From an uncultured Neisseriaceae bacterium (lineage in GTDB: Bacteria; Pseudomonadota; Gammaproteobacteria; Burkholderiales; UBA11063): 58,990 nucleotides of DNA. The stretch covers positions 1 through 58,990 of the forward strand of contig CALMTA010000148.1 in the NCBI GenBank assembly GCA_937872505.1, given 5' to 3'. The position numbers were made by a program, and so were the translations under genes. The notes under the pieces are model-generated. The model was given only the letters and a program-made list of their open reading frames with translations, was not told the DNA's origin and did no database searches. This document shows, piece by piece, positions 57,324 through 58,990 of the stretch. How positions within the stretch are numbered: the first letter of the stretch is position 1; every line of letters starts with the position of its first letter.

Positions 57324-57719
57324 CTATTCTTTAGTTACCTGTAAAATGTTTTTATAGTCTGTTACTAATGTCTTACCTATTCCTGCAACTTTAAAGGTAT
57401 AAATTTCCCCTTCTTTTAAGTTAAAAAACAACTCACTGTTGTTGTATTTATTGTGATACAGACTATTTTCACAAACAAAAGTTCCCTTGTCTGTTATTAC
57501 TAAATACCTGTACTCTGTAGATATTTTATCGCTTGAGCCATTTATTTTCTGCTGCTGTTGCAATGTAATAACTTTACAATCTGTAATTACAGATACTTTA
57601 CTCTGGCTCCAAATACTTATGCTTACTGAAATTAAAATCACTCCAATAATAAACCCAAAAATAGCAATTATTAATGAAGGTAAAGAACTAAATTCCCTGT
57701 TTAAACTGTGTTTTCTCAT
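57324..57719 (-). CDS. Single-pass membrane protein of a phage early-gene type
   Basis: This 131-residue protein has one transmembrane helix at about residues 14-38 (LPSLIIAIFGFIIGVILISV). The Lys/Arg-rich N-terminus before it suggests that the larger domain faces the periplasm. That domain is small and beta-rich, with YRYLVITDKGTFVCENSLYH followed by ELFFNLKEGEIYTFKVAGIG and NILQVTKE. The 'YxVxTdkgxFxcxnSLxxxkxnsxdxFxxlkxGxxYxfkxxGxGk' pattern occurs in small membrane-anchored proteins of many phages; their function is unsettled, with exclusion of other phages one possibility. It sits 18 bp before the next gene of the operon. Confidence 0.7.
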   Translation of the reverse strand: MRKHSLNREFSSLPSLIIAIFGFIIGVILISVSISIWSQSKVSVITDCKVITLQQQQKINGSSDKISTEYRYLVITDKGTFVCENSLYHNKYNNSELFFNLKEGEIYTFKVAGIGKTLVTDYKNILQVTKE

Positions 57720-57725
57720 GTCTGG

Positions 57726-58163
57726 TTATTTGTTTTGTTTATACCATTTTAAAAATAAATATAAAGCCCTTACTACCGCATTTCTTTTTGCTTCCATAGT
57801 ATTAGTTTTTCCTTCATGTACACCATGTTCTTGAGCAATAATATAGGATTTAAACTTATTATCACTGTTACGAATTGTTTGGATACAGCAATAGTTTGAT
57901 TGAATAATAACTAAGTATTTTAATTTCTCTACTTCTGTTATAACTTCATGTATATAGTTCCAATCATAGTCAAATTTTAAAAAATCATAGACTGTACATT
58001 CTGGATTATCTTCTTTCTCCATATAATATAAAGCATTAGCATATACACACAAAGAAATTGACCCTTCTCTTGTTGAGTGCAGTTCATCTGGAAAATATCC
58101 AGGAACTATTTCTAAAAGTTCCATACACATTTTATTATATTCCAGTATTTCTTCTTTTGTCAT
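57726..58163 (-). CDS. Conserved-type phage hypothetical protein
   Basis: A 145-residue protein. The core DYDWNYIHEVITEVEKLKYL, then NYCCIQTI, and the ending AKRNAVVRALYLFLKWYKQN match a pattern common in Bacteroidota phages: a Trp-containing helix followed by a Cys strand and a C-terminal 'kiEAvyxavvxFikWYN' helix. These genes are small, often duplicated within a genome, and of unknown function. Here the spacing to the upstream gene is 2 bp, so the two are likely co-translated. The region before the core (VPGYFPDELHSTREGSISLC) has no recognisable motif. Confidence 0.65.
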   Translation of the reverse strand: MTKEEILEYNKMCMELLEIVPGYFPDELHSTREGSISLCVYANALYYMEKEDNPECTVYDFLKFDYDWNYIHEVITEVEKLKYLVIIQSNYCCIQTIRNSDNKFKSYIIAQEHGVHEGKTNTMEAKRNAVVRALYLFLKWYKQNK

Positions 58164-58165
58164 AG

Positions 58166-58546
58166 CTATTTAATTTTAGGTAAATAAAAGTGTGTAATTA
58201 CTTTATGATTATAAGCCCATCCAGTACCATTATAGGTTTCAAAATGAACTTTACCATCTTTTCTAACTACAAGATACTTTCCATAATCAAGTTTTTGTCC
58301 TGTATATTCTGTAGGAATAAAAGCTGGAGGTGTAGTATTATTAGTTAAAGTCTTTTTACTTCGCATAACCAAATCAATAGTTAACATTACTACATCTTTA
58401 ATAGTTTCTAAACCATATTCAGTTTCTTTTTCTATTTCATCAGCTATCATTTTTCCTGACCAAGATTTATTACTATGTACAATTAATTTATCACCATAAA
58501 ATTTAAAGCCTTCAACTATTATGTTTTTTAAGTGTTCTGCTGTCAT
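58166..58546 (-). CDS. Hypothetical protein
   Basis: A 126-residue protein with a helical N-terminal part (EHLKNIIVEGFKFYGDKLIV, then WSGKMIADEIEKETEYGLET) and a beta-rich C-terminus (GKYLVVRKDGKVHFETYNGT, then GWAYNHKVITHFYLPKI). The C-terminal strand pattern 'YxxxRKDGKxHxExxNGxGWAYNxxxIxxxylP' resembles a short conserved tail in Bacteroidota phage hypotheticals. The start overlaps the upstream stop by 4 bp (ATGA). No function can be proposed. Confidence 0.65.
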   Translation of the reverse strand: MTAEHLKNIIVEGFKFYGDKLIVHSNKSWSGKMIADEIEKETEYGLETIKDVVMLTIDLVMRSKKTLTNNTTPPAFIPTEYTGQKLDYGKYLVVRKDGKVHFETYNGTGWAYNHKVITHFYLPKIK

Positions 58547-58956
58547 TTTATTAAATTTAAAAGTGTGTATGAAATCGCTGCTTGATACGCTTCTTGTGAT
58601 GAATTAAAATCATAATTAGACCAATATAAATTTTTTTCTTTTCCACTTGTTCCAAATTTAGAACAATCAAAATACCATTGATTTTTATTTGCAAAATTCA
58701 CACTAATCCAAATTCCATAGTTTTCAAAAATCCATTTAATAGCAAGTGTAAGAGTAATTTTTTGAACATAATCTTCGTTAATATAGTTTTTATGCAGTTC
58801 TCTATCCCACCAATCTCTGCTAACAGCTACAATAGTTTTGTTATCTTTTCTAATAAAAGTAGGAGATTCGCCTTCTTTTAAAATTAAACATCCTTTTTCT
58901 TTAAGAAGTTTATTATTTTCATAAGAACAATAATCTTCAATAATGTTATTTATCAT
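58543..58956 (-). CDS. Conserved-type phage hypothetical protein
   Basis: A 137-residue protein. The segment YVQKITLTLAIKWIFENYGIWISVNFANKN followed by SSQEAYQAAISYTLLNLIK (here abbreviated) is a layout I recall in Bacteroidota phages: a helix, an Ile-Ser/Val strand, then 'sxxEAyxaAixyxLxxL' at the C-terminus. It couples to the downstream gene by a 4-bp overlap and starts 11 bp inside the end of an upstream gene that runs off the window. Function is unknown. Confidence 0.65.
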   Translation of the reverse strand: MINNIIEDYCSYENNKLLKEKGCLILKEGESPTFIRKDNKTIVAVSRDWWDRELHKNYINEDYVQKITLTLAIKWIFENYGIWISVNFANKNQWYFDCSKFGTSGKEKNLYWSNYDFNSSQEAYQAAISYTLLNLIK

Positions 58957-58990
58957 TTTCTGTAGTTTTAATTAAAAGTAATGCTTCATA
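58946..58990 (-). CDS. 3' end of a further operon gene (5' end outside window)
   Basis: On the - strand, the frame from the window edge reads YEALLLIKTTENDK and stops at TAA (58948-58946), overlapping the next start by 11 bp. Only 14 codons are visible. The dense packing of the operon and the similarity of YEALLLIK to the C-terminus of the next protein (AISYTLLNLIK) make a real gene end plausible, possibly a paralogue. Confidence 0.5.
   Translation of the reverse strand, partial: YEALLLIKTTENDK

Noticed and set aside
1-58990. tRNA genes, CRISPR arrays, integrase/attachment sites and transposases
   Set aside because: Intergenic space is almost nil, no cloverleaf-like or regularly spaced repeats were seen, and no recombinase or transposase motifs occur in any product.

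Overview
The window is an AT-rich segment of a large tailed dsDNA phage of the crAss-like type (order Crassvirales) that infects a Bacteroidota bacterium, probably a flavobacterium-like host. Four observations support this. A giant virion protein carries the DFDID catalytic loop of the crAss-like/YonO-type RNA polymerase within a recognisable family context. Just before it comes the crAss order of IHF-like protein, tail tube/ring protein, tail stabilisation protein and cargo proteins. The one clear internal promoter has a TAnnTTTG -7 box, and gene leaders are A/T-rich without Shine-Dalgarno sequences, both typical of Bacteroidota. The largest tail protein carries SprB-like repeats, known from flavobacterial surface adhesins. 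The standard bacterial code fits: reading frames of up to 6505 codons are open, most genes end in TAA, and TAG and TGA are also used as stops. No tRNA, rRNA, CRISPR array or insertion sequence was seen.

Region 1 (1-13121, + strand) is a host-recognition cassette. It starts inside a leucine-rich tail-fibre-like gene. It continues with small proteins, including a 26-residue peptide gene translationally coupled on both sides, then an extremely cysteine-rich 910-residue protein, a trypsin-fold serine protease with an intact-looking triad, a 2050-residue Cys-rich/SprB-like fibre, and a small Cys-rich end protein. Several of these proteins begin with Met-Ala-Cys. A strong intrinsic terminator closes the block.

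Region 2 (13190-52382, + strand) starts with the promoter and runs about 39 kb with no further terminator that I could see. It encodes a PD-(D/E)XK nuclease, a ring/tail protein, a free-standing AsnRS-like class II aminoacyl-tRNA synthetase core, an IHF-like protein, a second ring/tail-tube protein, the tail stabilisation protein, two cargo proteins, the 6505-residue polymerase polyprotein and a 1833-residue cargo protein. The polyprotein combines membrane-active N-terminal segments, a GDN/GKGGQAVIR-type domain, a PD-(D/E)XK nuclease, the RNA polymerase core, a possible degenerate SLOG-like domain and a zincin (HELGH). The 1833-residue protein adds another zincin (HELAH) and hydrophobic C-terminal segments. 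By analogy with crAss-like phages, these giants are probably packaged and ejected into the cell to transcribe early genes.

Region 3 (52486-58990, - strand) is a tightly packed, convergent operon of small genes separated from region 2 by a long bidirectional terminator hairpin. It encodes a dNMP-kinase-like protein with a degenerate P-loop, a tandem-hairpin protein resembling Acb2/Tad1 immune-signal sponges, a small HExxH protein, a single-pass membrane protein, a secreted protein and several conserved-looking hypotheticals. This is probably the host-takeover/nucleotide block. Terminase, portal, major capsid and replication genes lie outside the window.
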